Origin: Microbacterium jejuense
GTDB taxonomy: Bacteria > Actinomycetota > Actinomycetes > Actinomycetales > Microbacteriaceae
DNA length: 64,000 nucleotides
Direction of reading: 5' to 3'
NCBI RefSeq assembly: GCF_019511665.1
Contig: NZ_JAEUAW010000006.1
Span: 222,319 to 286,318 of the forward strand
How positions within the stretch are numbered: the first letter of the stretch is position 1; each line of letters opens with the position of its first letter. The notes under the pieces are model-generated. The model made no database searches. It was given only the letters and a program-made list of their open reading frames with translations, and was not told the origin of the DNA. The position numbers were made by a program, and so were the translations under genes. Positions 28,689 to 38,768 of this stretch are shown in pieces.

Positions 28689-29615
28689 GTGGATTTCGAT
28701 GCGGAGCTGATCCGCGAACTGCAGGTGGACGGTCGCGCAAGCGTGAACGCGCTCGCCGGCCGGCTCGGCCAATCGCGTGCCGCGGTCTCGGCGCGGCTGC
28801 GCGCGATGATCGCGGACGGCACCGTGCGGGTCGTCGCCGCCGTCGACCCCGTGTTCCTCGGCCAGCATGTGCTCGCCCACGTCTCGATCCGCACGCGCGG
28901 CGGCGTCGAGCCGGTGGCGCAGCACCTCCGCGGCAGTCCCGAGACCGTGCTGGTGTCTGCGGTGGGGGGCGCCCACGACCTCGTCACGGAGGTCCGTGTG
29001 GCGTCGATGCCCGCCCTTCATGAACTGCTGGGCCGCATCCGGGCCCTTCCCGGGGTGGCCGACATCAACACCCTCATCTACACCGACGTGGTCAAGGGGT
29101 TCTTCGTGTCGGAGTACCACGGCGACATCACCATCGACGCGATCGACGCCGCGCTCATCGAGCAGCTGCAGCGCGACGGACGCACCAGCTACCGGTCGCT
29201 CGGCGAGACGGTCCGCCTCTCGCCGTCCGCGGTCACCACGCGGGTGCAGCGGCTGATCGACGCCGGCGTCATCAAGATCAGCGCGGTCGAGGCTCGCGGG
29301 CTCGCCCACCGTCAGCTGTCGATGGGCGTGGGGCTCAACCTCGCCGGCGCCGACGACGAGGTCGCCGAGGCGCTGCGCACGTGGCGGGGCGTGGACTTCG
29401 CGGCACGGACGCTCGGCCGGTTCGATGTCGTCACGACCCTCGTCGAGCCCTCGGCGGGGGCGCTCTACGCCAGCCTCGAGCGGCTGCGATCGATCCCCGG
29501 CGTCTCGCGGGCCGAGGCCTGGTTCCACCTCGCGGTGCTGAAGGAGGACTACGCGCGGACGTTGCGCCCCGCCGGCGGGGGCATCCCCCAGCCCCTCGGT
29601 GCCACGCGCGGCTGA
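28689..29615 (+). CDS. Tandem Lrp/AsnC-family transcriptional regulator
   Basis: The 308-residue protein holds two full Lrp/AsnC units: HTH about residues 1-50 (LIRELQVDGRASVNALAGRLGQS), ligand-binding RAM about 60-135, a second HTH about 148-195 (LIEQLQRDGRTSYRSLGETVRLS) and a second RAM to about 290. Normal Lrp proteins are half this size. It is divergent from the MFS-led operon over a 218-base gap and most likely controls it in response to an amino-acid-like ligand. The GTG start follows GGGGAA. Its stop is five bases from the stop of the oxidase gene. Confidence 0.9.
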   Translation: MDFDAELIRELQVDGRASVNALAGRLGQSRAAVSARLRAMIADGTVRVVAAVDPVFLGQHVLAHVSIRTRGGVEPVAQHLRGSPETVLVSAVGGAHDLVTEVRVASMPALHELLGRIRALPGVADINTLIYTDVVKGFFVSEYHGDITIDAIDAALIEQLQRDGRTSYRSLGETVRLSPSAVTTRVQRLIDAGVIKISAVEARGLAHRQLSMGVGLNLAGADDEVAEALRTWRGVDFAARTLGRFDVVTTLVEPSAGALYASLERLRSIPGVSRAEAWFHLAVLKEDYARTLRPAGGGIPQPLGATRG

Positions 29616-29620
29616 GGCTC

Positions 29621-31165
29621 CTACTCCGGATCGTTGCCCGAGTCCCGGCCGAGCCGGAACGGCGTGGTCACGCCGACGTACGCGAGGTGCGTCATGAGCC
29701 CCTCGGCCGCGTGCGGCAGGTTGTGGCAGTGGTCCATCCAGATGCCGGGGTTGTCGGCGACGAAGGCGACCTCGTACGTCTCGCCGTGCTCGACGTTCAG
29801 CGAGTCGACCCACCACGGCGAGCCTGACGACGGCACGCCGTCGCGCGAGAGCACCAGCAGGTGATGACCGTGCAGGTGCATCGGATGCACCTCGCCGCTG
29901 CTGTTCGAGATCGTCATGACCGCGACATCCCCCTCACGCACCATGTACATCGGCACGGCGGGGACGATCCCGCCGTTGATCGTCCACCAGTAGCCCGGCA
30001 CGCCGTCGAGGAAGCCGGGCATGCGGCCGATGTCATACCGGAAGCGACGGTCCGGCTGCGCCGGATCGAAACCTACGTCGGCCGGCTCGCCGTAGTCGAG
30101 CAGGTCCAGCTCCTCTCGCGGAGCAGGAGAAGTGGATGCCTCGGCCCGGTCGGGTCCGACCACGAGCGATGCCCCGGGCACCTGCACCCGCACGGCGCCG
30201 GTCGCGGGCACCGTCACTTCGAGATCGGCTCGTCCGCCCGCGGTGAGCGGCACAGCCCCGCCGTCGATGGGCGTCGGGCGGTTGAGGTCGGTGCCGTCCA
30301 CCGCGAGCACGCGGAATGCCGACCCGGTGACCCACGCCGACGTCGGGGTGCTGTCGGTGTTGATGAGCCGAACCCGCACGGTGGCGCCCGGCTCCGCCGT
30401 CTGCCGCACCTCGCCCGCGGCGCCGTTGATCGTACGCTGCCCGCCCGGGTACGTGTGCACGGTCGCGACGGCGTCGGCGATCGTCGCAGGGGCGGCTGCG
30501 GCATCCCCCGGCTCCAGGATCAGCGCGCCGTACAGTCCCCCCACGACCTGCGGATGCGACGCCTGGTGCGAGTGGTACCAGAACGTGCCGACCTGCTCGG
30601 CGACGAACCGGTAGGTGAAGCTCTCGCCCGGCGGCACGGCATCCTGCGTCACCCCGGCCACGCCGTCCATCGCGTTCGGCACGTCGACGCCGTGCCAGTG
30701 CGCCGTCACTCCCGCCGGGACGTCCTCGTTGCGCAGCACGACCTCGACGAGCTGCCCCTGCTTCGCGCGGATCGTCGGGCCGGGCGTCCGGCCGTTCAGC
30801 GTGAAGCCGTCGAACGGCTCACCGCCCGGGGGCGAGACGCGCTCCGCGCGCGCCACCAGTTCCACGCGCACGTCCGCGGGACGCGCGGGGTCGATCGCCA
30901 GCGTCGTCACGCTCGTCGCGGCGACCGTGCCCCCCGCGGCCGCGGCCTGTGCGTGGCCGTGACCGGCCGCGGCGTGCGAGGAAGCGCCCGGGCCGCCGCC
31001 GAAGTCCGGCGAACCCATGTCCATGACGGAATACGTTCCGGGCAGGACGCTGCCCCACCACGCCCAGCCCGCCAGGGCGAGTGCGATCACGGCCGCCACG
31101 ACGGCGAGCCGGCGGGCGAACCACGCCCACCGGCTCGCCGCGGGCGCGGTCCTAGACGGCGGCAC
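29621..31165 (-). CDS. Membrane-anchored multicopper oxidase
   Basis: The 514-residue oxidase carries all four copper motifs: HWHG, WYHSHQASH, HPMHLHGHH and HCHNLPHAAEGL, giving type 1, 2 and 3 sites. An N-terminal anchor (about residues 17-37) places it outside the membrane, followed by a Gly/His/Ala-rich segment (about 45-80) that may bind copper. It likely oxidises Cu(I) or other small substrates. The GTG start overlaps the upstream DUF6220-like gene by 14 bases, implying coupling. Confidence 0.92.
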   Translation of the reverse strand: MPPSRTAPAASRWAWFARRLAVVAAVIALALAGWAWWGSVLPGTYSVMDMGSPDFGGGPGASSHAAAGHGHAQAAAAGGTVAATSVTTLAIDPARPADVRVELVARAERVSPPGGEPFDGFTLNGRTPGPTIRAKQGQLVEVVLRNEDVPAGVTAHWHGVDVPNAMDGVAGVTQDAVPPGESFTYRFVAEQVGTFWYHSHQASHPQVVGGLYGALILEPGDAAAAPATIADAVATVHTYPGGQRTINGAAGEVRQTAEPGATVRVRLINTDSTPTSAWVTGSAFRVLAVDGTDLNRPTPIDGGAVPLTAGGRADLEVTVPATGAVRVQVPGASLVVGPDRAEASTSPAPREELDLLDYGEPADVGFDPAQPDRRFRYDIGRMPGFLDGVPGYWWTINGGIVPAVPMYMVREGDVAVMTISNSSGEVHPMHLHGHHLLVLSRDGVPSSGSPWWVDSLNVEHGETYEVAFVADNPGIWMDHCHNLPHAAEGLMTHLAYVGVTTPFRLGRDSGNDPE

Positions 31166-31634
31166 CGGCCGGGACCGAGGGCGCCGACGCGGCCGCGGCG
31201 GCGGCCTCTTCGACGCGGCGCTTCGACACGTTCAGCGCCGCCAGGAGCGCGGTCGTGAACAGCAGCAGCGCGTTGACACCGTGAAGGAAGCCGAGCAGCG
31301 GGATGCCGTGCCCGAACAGGCCGAGCGTCACCTGCAGCGCCACGAGCGCGAGCACGCCGCCCGCGAACGCGACGGCGCGCGGCGCCTTCACGAAGAACGA
31401 GATGATGAACAGCAGGATCGCCAGCGTCGGGATCACGAACATGCCGTTCATGCCGTGGATCATGAACCCCAGGGCCTCGGCGAACGGCGGCGGGCCCTCC
31501 TGGGCCGAGGCGTCAACGACGCCGCCCTCGGCGATGTACAGGCTAAGGCCGGCCGACGCCCAGGCGTGAGAAGCGGCCTGCAGCGCGACGAGCGCGCAGA
31601 TGGCGAACGAGAAGATGCGATACGCGATGCGCAT
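31152..31634 (-). CDS. Four-helix membrane protein (DUF6220-like)
   Basis: The 160-residue protein has four predicted transmembrane helices (about residues 5-27, 65-85, 88-110, 115-138). Conserved-looking histidines occur in QAASHAWASAG, GFMIHGMNGMF and GFLHGVNALL, a pattern that could bind heme or metal, though this is inference. It overlaps the multicopper oxidase gene, so the two are probably made together. A GGAG site lies upstream of the ATG. Confidence 0.7.
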   Translation of the reverse strand: MRIAYRIFSFAICALVALQAASHAWASAGLSLYIAEGGVVDASAQEGPPPFAEALGFMIHGMNGMFVIPTLAILLFIISFFVKAPRAVAFAGGVLALVALQVTLGLFGHGIPLLGFLHGVNALLLFTTALLAALNVSKRRVEEAAAAAASAPSVPAGAAV

Positions 31635-31712
31635 GTGTTGCTCCTTGGTGTGTGTTCGGCCACGAAGACCGATGACACGTCAGAGCGCCGCCGCAGCGCG
31701 GTGATACATCCG

Positions 31713-34700
31713 CTACGAGCGCAGGCCCACCTTCGGCTTCGCCCACGAGCGTCCGCGGGTGTCCTTCAGGATGTCGTACTCGACGTCGACGTGCGGCTCG
31801 ATGGCGCTGTACTTGTCGTTGGGCGCACCGATGACGAGCTGGAAGCCGAGGCCGCGCCACGCGCCGATCGCGCGCTTGGTGAAATGCGCGTCGGCCTTGA
31901 TGAGGGCCTCGTCCATGAACACCGGGGCATACCGCGGGCGCTCGGCCCCGGCATCGCCCAGCTGATACCGCAGGGCAGCGCCCACGATGAACGCGATCAG
32001 CTCCTGCGACTCACCGCCGGACTTCTCGCCGATGTGGTCGTACAGCGCGACGTGCTGCTTCGTGGCCGCCTCGATGCGCTCGGCGCTCACGCGCACATGG
32101 TTGCGTACGTCGACGAGGTCGCCGAAGTCCGGCGCCGTGCGGCGCATGCGCCCGATCAGACGCGCCATGCGACGGTAGGCGTTCTCGCGCTCGTCGTCGG
32201 TCGACGCCGCCTCGATGAGCCCACGCACCTCGCGCAGCTCGCGGCGGAACCGCTTGCGCGGCTCGGACTGGTTCTCGCGCGTCGTGATCTGCAGGCGGTG
32301 GGCGTCGTCGTAGAACGGCAGGTCCTGCATGATGCGGTTGATCGGCTCGATGCGGTCGCGGATCTCGCGCAGCGAGCGGCTGAGCGTCGCGTCGAGGTTC
32401 GTCAGATCGTTGCCCGAGAGCTTCAGAAGGCTGTCGCGCCAGTCCGCTTCGAGCTCGTGCAGCCCGCTGGTCTGCAGCGCCAGCAGGATGCCCTCGAAGT
32501 CGTCGATCGACTCATCCGGGTCGGCGAGCAGGTTCGGGTTCGGCCAGCGCTCCAGGAACCCCGTCATGATGCGGCGGACGGCCTCGCGCTGCTCGGCGTG
32601 CGACGCGACCGCGGCGGCGTGGTCCTCCTCGAGACGCTGCGCCGCCGTCGCGAGCGCGGCGTCGAACCGCGTGAGCACGACGGACGGGTTCGCGGCAGCC
32701 GCCAACTCCCGCAGCGTGAAGCGCGCGTCGAGGAACTCCTGCTGCCCCGCGTCGAGCACGCGCCCCGCGTCCTCGGCGGCGTCGATGATCGTCTGGGTCG
32801 CGTCGACGTCGTCGATCACATCGGCCCAGCGCGCCTCGAGCTGCTCCCGCTCCAGCTCGGTGCGCCCGATCTCTTCGCGCAGGCGCGTCGCCGTGCCCTT
32901 CGCCGCCGCGATCTGACCCTGCAGGCGGGCGATCTCGGGATTGGACGCCGTCACGTCGTCCTGCACCGCGGTCCAGCGATCGCGCTCCGCCGTGACGGCG
33001 TCGACGTCGAGCTGCTCCCACGTGAGCTCGACGAGCCTCGCGTACACGGCGAGCCTCGCGTCGACGGCATCCAATCCCGTCTCGGCGGCCTTCGCGGCCT
33101 CGGCGGCACGCAGCACTCGCGCACGGGCGGCGTCGAGGCGGTCGGCGAGGGTGAGCAGCCGGCGTTCGTTCGAGAAGCCGAGCACGTTCTCGCGGCCGTG
33201 GCCGCCGTGCGCACCGCGGTTGCCGTCCGAGGTCTGGCCCGTGATGGTCAGCGCCTTGCGGTGACGCGAGAGGTCGCGCGGCGCGTCCACGCACACGAAG
33301 CCGAACTGGCTGTCGAGGCGCTCCTGCAGCCACCCCGTGAACGGCGAGGCCTGATAGTCCAGACGCCCCGGCAGGGTGTCGACGTCGCGCCCGCCGTTGG
33401 CGTCCAGGCCGGTGTGAACACCCTCGTAGCGCACGCGCACCGGTGTGCGCACGGCGTCGATCGCCGCGCGGAACGCCGGCAGGTGCGCGACGTCGATGAG
33501 CAGCGTCGTCGCGAACCCGCCGAGCGCCAGGTTGAACGCCTCGCGCCACGGCTCGAACTCGGTGCGCACCTCGACGAGCTCGCCGACGAACGGCAGCTCG
33601 TCGGGGTCGATCCCCGCCGCCTCGGCCAGCAGCTCGCGCGATTCGTGCAGCGGTCGCGGGATGTTCCCGCGGCGACCCGTCACGCGACGGATCTCACCCT
33701 CGAGCTCGGCGACCTCGCGCTCGGCGGCCTTCAGCTCCAGCGCCGCCTCCGAGAACGCGTTGCGGGCCGTGCGCTTGGCGTCGGCATCCGCAAGTCCCGC
33801 GCGCGCACGCGTCACGAGCGCGTCGAACTCCTCGCGAGTGGATGCCGCCTCACCGAGCCCTCGCAGGTCCTCGTCGAAGCGCACGCGGTTCAACTGCACG
33901 CTCGTCAGCCTCCGCTCGACCTCGCGCAGCTCGCGCTGCGCCGTCTCGAGCCGGTCGCCGCCGGACTGCCTCAGCACGTCCGCGAGGCCCTCTCGCTCGA
34001 TCTCGGCGGCGTTGGCCAGCGCGCGCTTCTCGCGCAGCGTCACATCGGCGTCGCGCTTGCGGTCGCGAAGCTCGGTCTCGACCTCGCGCAGCAGTTCGAG
34101 CCGGCGGTTCGCTCGCCACAGCGTCGCGAGCGAGTCCGGGTGCGAGAAGTCGCCGATCTCGTCGATGATCCGCACGCGATCGGCCGCCGAGGCGATCTTC
34201 TCGCGCAGGTCGCGCAGCGGCTCGAGCGCGCTCACCTGCTGGCGAGCCGTGAGCATGCGGGTGCGCGTGCTCTCGAGCTCGTCGAAGTGCGCGACGACCG
34301 CATCGGCCGTCGCCATCGTCTCGGGCTCTTCGAGGACGAGCCGCTTGTACAGGTCGTCGACCGTCGTGATCTGCTGCCCCGCCTGGATGCGGGCGAGCAG
34401 GCTCATCGCCTTGGCGCCGGCTCCGGCCGCGCCGATGCCCAGCACGGCGTGCAGCCGCGCCGAGAACTCGCGGTCGGTGCCGACCGGGTCGAGCCCGACG
34501 GACTTCAGCGAGGTGTCGGTGAACCGCTGCGCCGCCGCCTGCTCCAGCGCGGGCAGGTCGAACGCGGCGTCCGCCGTCGCCCGCACGCGCACGGTGTCTT
34601 CGAGCACGCGCGCGCCGGCGGGGATGTACCACGCGCGCACGGCGGTGAACCGCGAGCCGTCGTGGTCGACCCACGTCATCGCCACGGCCGTCCAGGTGTC

Positions 34701-35063
34701 TTCGCCGTCGCCGCGCAGCACGCGCATCTTCGTGCCGTCCTCGGTGCGCGACTCGTCGAGCTTGCCGCGCGCGTACGACAGGATGTTGCGCTGCTCGTCG
34801 CCGCGAGGACGCCCCGTCACTCCCCCGTTGGAGGCGCCGTTGAACGGCGTGGTGTGCGGCATCATGAGTGCGATGTACGCGTCCATCAGCGTCGACTTGC
34901 CCGACCCGGATCCGCCGCACAGTAGGGTCGCCTCGGGCGAGAAGCGCACGCGGTGCGCGCCGTCATAGCCGCCCCAGTTGACGAGCTGCAGGTCTTCGGC
35001 CAGCCACTGCTGCCCGCGCGAGGCCGCCGGGATGAGCCCGAACAGCGTGTCGATCATGGTCAC
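31713..35063 (-). CDS. jetC: SMC-like ATPase of Wadjet/MksBEF type (JetC / MksB)
   Basis: The large (1116-residue) ATPase is the motor of a Wadjet or Mks condensin, which extrudes DNA loops. Walker A ([10 protein letters not shown]) is near residue 50, a long coiled coil with a central hinge fills the middle, the signature motif is KSGGESQE near 1012, and Walker B ([12 protein letters not shown]) follows. Ends [12 protein letters not shown]. The GTG at 35063 overlaps the jetB stop (GTGA); ATG 35057 is an alternative start. No jetD/mksG gene lies downstream: the next gene, 78 bases away, is an unrelated membrane protein. Confidence 0.92.
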   Translation of the reverse strand: MTMIDTLFGLIPAASRGQQWLAEDLQLVNWGGYDGAHRVRFSPEATLLCGGSGSGKSTLMDAYIALMMPHTTPFNGASNGGVTGRPRGDEQRNILSYARGKLDESRTEDGTKMRVLRGDGEDTWTAVAMTWVDHDGSRFTAVRAWYIPAGARVLEDTVRVRATADAAFDLPALEQAAAQRFTDTSLKSVGLDPVGTDREFSARLHAVLGIGAAGAGAKAMSLLARIQAGQQITTVDDLYKRLVLEEPETMATADAVVAHFDELESTRTRMLTARQQVSALEPLRDLREKIASAADRVRIIDEIGDFSHPDSLATLWRANRRLELLREVETELRDRKRDADVTLREKRALANAAEIEREGLADVLRQSGGDRLETAQRELREVERRLTSVQLNRVRFDEDLRGLGEAASTREEFDALVTRARAGLADADAKRTARNAFSEAALELKAAEREVAELEGEIRRVTGRRGNIPRPLHESRELLAEAAGIDPDELPFVGELVEVRTEFEPWREAFNLALGGFATTLLIDVAHLPAFRAAIDAVRTPVRVRYEGVHTGLDANGGRDVDTLPGRLDYQASPFTGWLQERLDSQFGFVCVDAPRDLSRHRKALTITGQTSDGNRGAHGGHGRENVLGFSNERRLLTLADRLDAARARVLRAAEAAKAAETGLDAVDARLAVYARLVELTWEQLDVDAVTAERDRWTAVQDDVTASNPEIARLQGQIAAAKGTATRLREEIGRTELEREQLEARWADVIDDVDATQTIIDAAEDAGRVLDAGQQEFLDARFTLRELAAAANPSVVLTRFDAALATAAQRLEEDHAAAVASHAEQREAVRRIMTGFLERWPNPNLLADPDESIDDFEGILLALQTSGLHELEADWRDSLLKLSGNDLTNLDATLSRSLREIRDRIEPINRIMQDLPFYDDAHRLQITTRENQSEPRKRFRRELREVRGLIEAASTDDERENAYRRMARLIGRMRRTAPDFGDLVDVRNHVRVSAERIEAATKQHVALYDHIGEKSGGESQELIAFIVGAALRYQLGDAGAERPRYAPVFMDEALIKADAHFTKRAIGAWRGLGFQLVIGAPNDKYSAIEPHVDVEYDILKDTRGRSWAKPKVGLRS

Positions 35064-35863
35064 GGTGCCGCGTCCTCCACGGTGGTCTCGTCGTCGATGC
35101 CGGTCGCGTCGGTGTCGGTCTCGTCGGTGTCGGTCGCGTCGGCGTCGTCGAGGTCGGGCAGGGACTGCTGCGCGCGCAGCCAGTCGCGCAGCTCGCGCAG
35201 CTTCTCGGCGCTCAGCACGATCTCGACGAGCGGACTGATGCGGAAGCGGCCCGCCGACTCCTCGTCGACGATCCCGTCGCGATCGAGCCGGTCGAGCGCC
35301 TTGCGGATCGCCCGCTGGCGCCGCGCCGTGTCGCCGTCCGATTCGGCGAAGTAGCTGAGGACGGTCTGCTCGACGTCCTCGATGTCGACGCGCGCCGACG
35401 GCTCGCCGGCGGCGGTCTCGCGCTGGTACACCGTCCGCAGGTGGACGAGCACGAGGGTCTCGGCGCGCGAGTACGGCGAGTCGCGCAGCAGGATCGGCAC
35501 GTCGAACTCGTCCGACCGCACCTGCTGCTTGTACGCCACGCCGCGGTCGTGGTCGATGATGAGCCGCACGAACAGGTCGTTCAGACGCGACTCGATGAGT
35601 CCCTGGTTGTCGAGCAGCAGGGTCCACTGCTCGCGGTGGCGGTCGGCGAGCAGGAAGCGGCGCTGCAGCACGTGCACGAGCACGCGGCGGACGTCGGCAT
35701 CCAGCACCCCGCGGTCGCCCGCGAACAGCTCGTCGGGATCGTCCTCCATCGCGACGGGTTCGATGAACGGCTGGATGCCGGCGGCCGAGGTCGCGGCACC
35801 CGCACTGAGCGAGGAGCGAGTCGAGGTGTCCACGTTTTCGATCGCGGTGTCGAGGTCAGTCAT
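35060..35863 (-). CDS. jetB: Wadjet/Mks accessory protein (DUF4194; JetB / MksE)
   Basis: The 267-residue protein has a central DUF4194 region: [57 protein letters not shown], and a second winged-helix-like part ([33 protein letters not shown]). It corresponds to the MukE/MksE-like KITE subunit that sits on the kleisin. The tail is very acidic (repeated ATDTDETD). Its ATG overlaps the end of jetA by eight bases and has a GGGAGAG site. Confidence 0.9.
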   Translation of the reverse strand: MTDLDTAIENVDTSTRSSLSAGAATSAAGIQPFIEPVAMEDDPDELFAGDRGVLDADVRRVLVHVLQRRFLLADRHREQWTLLLDNQGLIESRLNDLFVRLIIDHDRGVAYKQQVRSDEFDVPILLRDSPYSRAETLVLVHLRTVYQRETAAGEPSARVDIEDVEQTVLSYFAESDGDTARRQRAIRKALDRLDRDGIVDEESAGRFRISPLVEIVLSAEKLRELRDWLRAQQSLPDLDDADATDTDETDTDATGIDDETTVEDAAP

Positions 35864-37328
35864 CGTCGCTCTCCCTGGAGGTGCGGGCGGTCACGGCGCC
35901 GAAGGCGAACCGGCGCGTCGTGCCGTCGGGGCGCACGGCCTCGACGACCGAGACGGCCTCGCCCTCGGTCATGCCGTTGCGGTGGGCGATCTCGAGCAAG
36001 CCGAGCAGGTCCACCGGGCGCCTGGTGTCGTCGGCCGTGCCCTCGAAGGCGGCGGCGAGGTCGAACTCGTCGCCGAGGCCGGCGACGTACGCCTCGAGCT
36101 CGGCGTACCTCGGCCCACCCCAGGCCCGGGTGTCCGCATCCACGAACTCGGCGTCGTCCGCGGCGTCCGACAGTGGCGCGGGGGCCCCGGGCGGCCGGAT
36201 GTCGCTCGCCGACTGGCGCAGGTGTCCGACGGCGGCCATCGGCAGGCTGCGCACCGGGTCGACGGGCGCCTCGGCCGACGAGGTGCTGGTCCAGGCCTGC
36301 AGTCCCGACATGACATCGCGCAGCAGGTCGTCGACCTGGCGGTCGCGCACCGGATCGTGCGTGCGCACCTGGCCGGTGATCACGTGCGACGCCCGGCGCT
36401 GCGCAGTCAGCACTTCGAGCACTCCGAGCTCCACCCGACGGCCGATGGCGTCCAGCTCGGCACGCTGGTCGGCGTCCATGAGGCGCGCGAACGGCTGGGC
36501 GAGCACGGTGTGCAGCTGCTCGGCGAGGTCGTCGATGCGCTCGGGATCGCCCAGCAGTCGCAGGGCGCCCGCGAACGCACGGCCCTCGGGGGTCGACTGC
36601 ATCACGTGCTGACCGCGTTCGAGATACTCGCGCAGAACTTCGCCCGTGGGCCGCACGTCGCGTCGCAGATCGGCCACGACGTCGCGCTGCATCGCCTTGA
36701 TCGACTCCGCGACGCGCGCGAAGTCGGCCGGCAGCTCGCGGGCGAGGTGCAGCACGTTCTCGGCCTCTTCGAGCAGCTGCTCGTCGTCGACGGGAGCGGT
36801 GCCCTCGGCCTGGATGCGGAGGATCTCGGCATCCAGCGCGTCGCGCTCGGCCGTCAGGCGGGCGATACGCGCCTGCGGGTCGGTCTCGGCGTCGGCCGCC
36901 AGGCGTTCGACGGCTTCGAGCAGTGTCCGCACCCGCGAGTTCGACACGCGCGTGCGCCCGCCGCCGGTGCGACCCGTGATCTCCAGCGCGCCCACCGCGT
37001 GCGCGGTCAGACGGTACACCTCGACGTCGCCGTCGATCTGGGGCACGAGCCAGCCCACGCGCACCCAGTGACGGCAGATCTCGCGGGCCGTGCCCGACGG
37101 CAGCGCGCGCTCGTCGTCGTCGTACCCGGCGGCACGGAGCTCGTCGAGGATCTCGGCGATCTCGGCGTGCGCATCCGCGACGGCCACGGCCGGGCGGTCC
37201 ACCGTGAACACGATCGACAGCACCGCGACCACGAACGGCGCATAGCGCCGATGCAGCAGGTCGAGCGTGGGAGTCCGGAACGCCGCCACGGAGCGCAGAT
37301 ACGCCGCCTCGGCACGCGTGTTGGTCAT
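35856..37328 (-). CDS. jetA: Wadjet/Mks kleisin-like protein (DUF3375; JetA / MksF)
   Basis: The 490-residue protein matches DUF3375: [41 protein letters not shown] at the N terminus, [18 protein letters not shown] (winged helix), a long coiled coil with [17 protein letters not shown] and [21 protein letters not shown], and a C-terminal winged helix. It is the MukF-like kleisin bridging the JetC heads. ATG 37328 was chosen; a GTG two codons upstream is possible. It is the first gene of the jetABC operon. Confidence 0.9.
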   Translation of the reverse strand: MTNTRAEAAYLRSVAAFRTPTLDLLHRRYAPFVVAVLSIVFTVDRPAVAVADAHAEIAEILDELRAAGYDDDERALPSGTAREICRHWVRVGWLVPQIDGDVEVYRLTAHAVGALEITGRTGGGRTRVSNSRVRTLLEAVERLAADAETDPQARIARLTAERDALDAEILRIQAEGTAPVDDEQLLEEAENVLHLARELPADFARVAESIKAMQRDVVADLRRDVRPTGEVLREYLERGQHVMQSTPEGRAFAGALRLLGDPERIDDLAEQLHTVLAQPFARLMDADQRAELDAIGRRVELGVLEVLTAQRRASHVITGQVRTHDPVRDRQVDDLLRDVMSGLQAWTSTSSAEAPVDPVRSLPMAAVGHLRQSASDIRPPGAPAPLSDAADDAEFVDADTRAWGGPRYAELEAYVAGLGDEFDLAAAFEGTADDTRRPVDLLGLLEIAHRNGMTEGEAVSVVEAVRPDGTTRRFAFGAVTARTSRESDDD

Positions 37329-37353
37329 CCCCACCAGCGTACTGGGCGCCGGG

Positions 37354-38031
37354 TCAGGGGATGTGCCGCCGCACAGCCTCGAGGAACGCCGCCGGGTCGT
37401 CCGCCGACACGCGCACAGCCGAGACGGTCACGTCGCCCTGCGGCAGCCGCAGCGCCGTCGGGCGCTCCAGCGTGATCTCGATGTCGGCGAAGTCCTGCAC
37501 GACCTGGTTCAGGACCTGCTCGTCGCCCTCGCCGGTGAGGCTCAGGGCCGGAGCACCCGACAGCCCGATCCGCCGCCTCTCGACCGACGCGATCGCCTCC
37601 CACGGCAGCTCGAGGTCGACCTCTCCCCCGTGGCGGACGCGGATGCCGGCGGGTCCGACCGCGTGCGGACGGCTGACGTATGCGCACAGCATCCCGACGA
37701 CGGTGAGGACGCCCCAGACGCCCAGCGCGAGCATCGGCCAGCGTACGGCGGGGATCCCGCGGAACAGCAGATCCATGATGGGGATCTCGACGAGCGACAG
37801 CACCGCGAAGACGATGAGCACGGTGCGGACGGGTCGGTCGTATCCGATCGCCGTCGCTCCGGCCGGCACGCGCGGACGCCGCGCGAGCACTCGTCCCAGG
37901 CTGCGCCACCCGGCCGCTTCGGCCGCCAGCGCACGGCGGAGGCCGTGGCGGATCCGGTCGGCGCCGTGCCGCTCGGCGCCGATCCGTCGTGGGGCAGGCG
38001 CCGTGTCTGCCCGCACGAGTGGCTGCGGCAT
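37354..38031 (-). CDS. Membrane protein with two helices, unknown function
   Basis: The 225-residue protein has a basic N-terminal region, two transmembrane helices (about residues 70-90 and 98-118) and a C-terminal soluble domain of alternating strands (GIRVRHGGEVDLELPWEAIASVERRRIGLSG) that looks PH-like. No family could be named. It is divergent from the TetR gene over a region holding two operator-like palindromes, so it is the likely regulated target. Confidence 0.75.
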   Translation of the reverse strand: MPQPLVRADTAPAPRRIGAERHGADRIRHGLRRALAAEAAGWRSLGRVLARRPRVPAGATAIGYDRPVRTVLIVFAVLSLVEIPIMDLLFRGIPAVRWPMLALGVWGVLTVVGMLCAYVSRPHAVGPAGIRVRHGGEVDLELPWEAIASVERRRIGLSGAPALSLTGEGDEQVLNQVVQDFADIEITLERPTALRLPQGDVTVSAVRVSADDPAAFLEAVRRHIP

Positions 38032-38049
38032 CCCTCGTCCTTCCGTTCA

Positions 38050-38104
38050 CATTGCAGTTGTAATGTAACCGCGCGCGGCGGCGCTTGTCAATACGACTGC
38101 ATTG
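38050..38104. promoter_or_regulatory. Two operator-like palindromes between membrane protein and TetR genes
   Basis: CATTGCAGTTGTAATG (38050-38065) and CAATACGACTGCATTG (38089-38104) are imperfect 16-base palindromes, in inverted relation to each other, in an AT-rich island. They are 39 bases apart centre to centre and cover the shared promoter region. The TetR product is the likely binder, repressing both genes. Confidence 0.6.
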
Positions 38105-38119
38105 CGAAAAGCTGTCGTC

Positions 38120-38725
38120 ATGCCGAAACGCGTCGACCATGACGAACGGCGGCGCGAGATCGCCGCGGCGGTCTTCCGCGTGACCGCGAGGGACGGATTG
38201 GATGCCGCAAGCCTGCGCCACGTCGCGACCGAGGCCGGTGTGACCGCGGGCATGGTGCAGCACTACTTCCCGTCGAAGGACGCGATGCTGCGCTACGCGA
38301 TGGGCGAGGCGCGTGCCCGCTACGAGGAGCGGATGACCGCCGCGATCGAGGCCCTCGGGCCCGACCCGACGCCGCGCGCCGTGCTGGGCACGATGCTGCA
38401 GAACCTCATCCCCCGCACCGCCGCCGAGATCGACGACGGTCGCGTCAGCCTCGCGTTCCAGGCGCATGCGGCCACCCACGCGGAGCTGTCGGCGCAGCTC
38501 GCCGATGACGACGCGCTGCTGCTCGGACACGTGGCGCAGCTGGTGACCGCCGCAGCGGGGTCCTCCACCGACGCATCGGAGGCGACCGTCGTCGCGACCG
38601 GGCTCCTCGCGACGGCCGAGGGCCTCGGGCTGAAGGTGCTGAGCGCGGGCCTGGACCCCGCGGCGGCGGTCCTCGCCCTCGAGCGTCAGCTCGGGCTCGC
38701 GCTCCCGACGCGGTCACACAGCTGA
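38120..38725 (+). CDS. TetR-family transcriptional regulator
   Basis: The 201-residue regulator has the N-terminal helix-turn-helix ([46 protein letters not shown]) of TetR proteins and a C-terminal BetI-like ligand domain ([16 protein letters not shown]...). The ATG at 38120 is preferred over a TTG six codons upstream, which would sit in the second palindrome. It is divergent from the unknown membrane protein and probably represses it and itself. Confidence 0.92.
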   Translation: MPKRVDHDERRREIAAAVFRVTARDGLDAASLRHVATEAGVTAGMVQHYFPSKDAMLRYAMGEARARYEERMTAAIEALGPDPTPRAVLGTMLQNLIPRTAAEIDDGRVSLAFQAHAATHAELSAQLADDDALLLGHVAQLVTAAAGSSTDASEATVVATGLLATAEGLGLKVLSAGLDPAAAVLALERQLGLALPTRSHS

Positions 38726-38768
38726 TCCAGCAGGCACGGTGACGGGCGATCCCTCTAGGGTGCTGGTC

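Noticed and set aside
31017..34925. A 1300-codon plus-strand open frame opposite the oxidase and jetC genes
   Set aside because: Composition is typical antisense shadow (Arg, Val, Asp, His) with no recognisable domain, while jetC is complete on the other strand.
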